NCBI GenBank assembly: GCA_019236485.1
Contig: JAFAIY010000468.1
Location: 1 to 5,148, forward strand
From: Comamonas sp.
Lineage (GTDB): Bacteria; Pseudomonadota; Gammaproteobacteria; Burkholderiales; Burkholderiaceae_C
Direction of reading: 5' to 3'
Length of the DNA stretch: 5,148 nucleotides
This document shows positions 4,919-5,148 of the stretch, piece after piece. Each line of letters opens with the position of its first letter. The stretch's first letter is position 1. The notes under the pieces were generated by a model. That model did not search any database. It was not told the DNA's origin and worked only from the letters and a program-made list of their open reading frames with translations. Both the position numbers and the translations under genes were made by a program.

Positions 4919-4935
4919 AATACAGCCGATAAGCG

Positions 4936-5000
4936 TGGGCGTTTGGTGGCGAGCAGCCAGTTCTTCGGAACACAACTCTTCGGAGTTAACTAAACGCTCA
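4936..5000 (+). repeat. Multibranched leader structure with tandem UUCG hairpins
   Basis: TGGGCGTTTG (4936-4945) pairs with TAAACGCTCA (4991-5000) over 10 positions, including two G.U. Inside lie GTTC-TTCG-GAAC (4960-4971) and AACTC-TTCG-GAGTT (4974-4987), two hairpins capped by the very stable C(UUCG)G tetraloop and separated by two bases. These probably fix the fold of the leader for 16S assembly and processing. Confidence 0.6.
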
Positions 5001-5014
5001 TAAAAACAGTAATG

Positions 5015-5034
5015 AGGAAGAATTTATTCTTCTT
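5015..5034 (+). repeat. Hairpin in the 16S leader
   Basis: AGGAAGAA (5015-5022) pairs with TTCTTCTT (5027-5034), with one G.U, around a TTTA loop. The downstream T content is low, so it is a leader structure rather than a terminator. Confidence 0.5.
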
Positions 5035-5055
5035 GATTCCGTCAAGTGAGTGAGC

Positions 5056-5067
5056 AGTCGAAAGACT
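5056..5067 (+). repeat. GAAA-tetraloop hairpin just before 16S
   Basis: AGTC (5056-5059) pairs with GACT (5064-5067) around GAAA, a GNRA tetraloop. It lies 14 bases before the predicted mature 16S 5' end, in the region where 16S processing occurs. Confidence 0.4.
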
Positions 5068-5081
5068 TTAAATTCAAGATC

Positions 5082-5148
5082 GAACTATAGAGTTTGATCC
5101 TGGCTCAGATTGAACGCTGGCGGCATGCTTTACACATGCAAGTCGAAC
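5082..5148 (+). rRNA. rrs: 16S ribosomal RNA, 5' end (partial)
   Basis: AGAGTTTGATCCTGGCTCAG at 5089-5108 is the universal bacterial 16S segment at E. coli positions 8-27, which places E. coli position 1 at 5082. ATTGAACGCTGGCGGCATGC follows, then TTTACACATGCAAGTCGAAC at the window edge, all standard for betaproteobacterial 16S. Only the first 67 bases are present, covering the strand of the central pseudoknot region and helix 3; the gene continues beyond the window. The GCATGCTTTACACATGC variant agrees with Comamonas from memory (a Delftia-type sequence would have GCATGCCTTACACATGC), which is weak genus-level evidence. Confidence 0.98.

Larger units (their letters stand above)
4848..5081 (+). 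other. 16S rRNA leader (pre-rRNA 5' region)
   Basis: This non-coding stretch is presumed to be transcribed and removed during 16S maturation. In order it holds a G-rich tract (4884-4907), a boxA-like antitermination site (4906-4918), a boxC-like GCGTGGGC (4933-4940), a multibranched element with two UUCG hairpins (4936-5000), an AT-rich hairpin (5015-5034) and a GAAA-capped hairpin (5056-5067). The order boxA then GTGGGC-type boxC resembles the E. coli rrn leader. The RNase III stem partner would lie beyond the 3' end of 16S, outside the window. Confidence 0.7.

Noticed and set aside
4690..4932. 80-codon frame across the tRNA and rRNA promoter, and a minus-strand frame at 4740-4973
   Set aside because: They overlap tRNA-Ser, the terminator and promoter elements, and have no recognisable protein features or ribosome sites.
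4874..5079. Direct repeat ATTCAAGA at 4874-4881 and 5072-5079 in the rRNA leader
   Set aside because: Eight bases in a 200-base AT-rich region is compatible with chance, and no function follows from it.
1..5148. Mobile element, CRISPR array, attachment site beside the tRNA, or defence system
   Set aside because: No transposase, integrase, regularly spaced repeats or duplicated tRNA 3' end were seen; the whole window is conserved housekeeping content.

Overview
This window looks like an ordinary housekeeping segment of a betaproteobacterial chromosome, from the family Comamonadaceae and most likely Comamonas. The evidence is the first 67 bases of 16S rRNA, which match from memory the Comamonas-type 5' end with its GCATGCTTTACACATGC segment. 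The gene order (cysS, AlkA-type glycosylase, accA, tilS, lysC, tRNA-Ser) and the GC-rich codon use agree. The genus is inference; the family is well supported. All recognised genes lie on the + strand.

Layout: the last 42 codons of cysS (1-130); an AlkA-like DNA-3-methyladenine glycosylase with an Ala/Lys-rich N-terminal extension (182-1018); accA, acetyl-CoA carboxylase carboxyltransferase alpha, with a TTG start (1079-2056); a terminator-like hairpin and a 158-base gap; tilS, tRNA-Ile lysidine synthetase (2215-3231); a structured 93-base leader; lysC, aspartate kinase (3325-4590); tRNA-Ser(GCU) (4645-4737) with its own -10 box and terminator; a gene-free stretch (4738-5081) that holds overlapping hairpins, an rRNA promoter and a folded rRNA leader; and the 5' end of 16S rRNA (5082 to the window end).

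The genes serve core growth: cysteine charging (cysS), alkylation repair (glycosylase), malonyl-CoA for fatty acids (accA), AUA decoding through lysidine (tilS), entry into Lys/Thr/Met/diaminopimelate synthesis (lysC), AGC/AGU decoding (tRNA-Ser) and ribosome synthesis. The glycosylase and accA are close enough to be co-transcribed. tilS, lysC, the tRNA and the rRNA operon each have a candidate promoter signal.

I found no mobile element, CRISPR, toxin-antitoxin pair, defence island or novel multi-gene system. The points most worth a second look are regulatory. lysC has no Shine-Dalgarno at its forced start, but has a good one before an internal Met that falls where the beta subunit of two-subunit aspartate kinases begins. 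The tRNA-rRNA spacer has three mutually overlapping hairpins. The tRNA-Ser and rRNA promoters share an A6-CTGT-TACAATAG core. The rRNA leader has a G-rich tract, a degenerate boxA and tandem UUCG hairpins.
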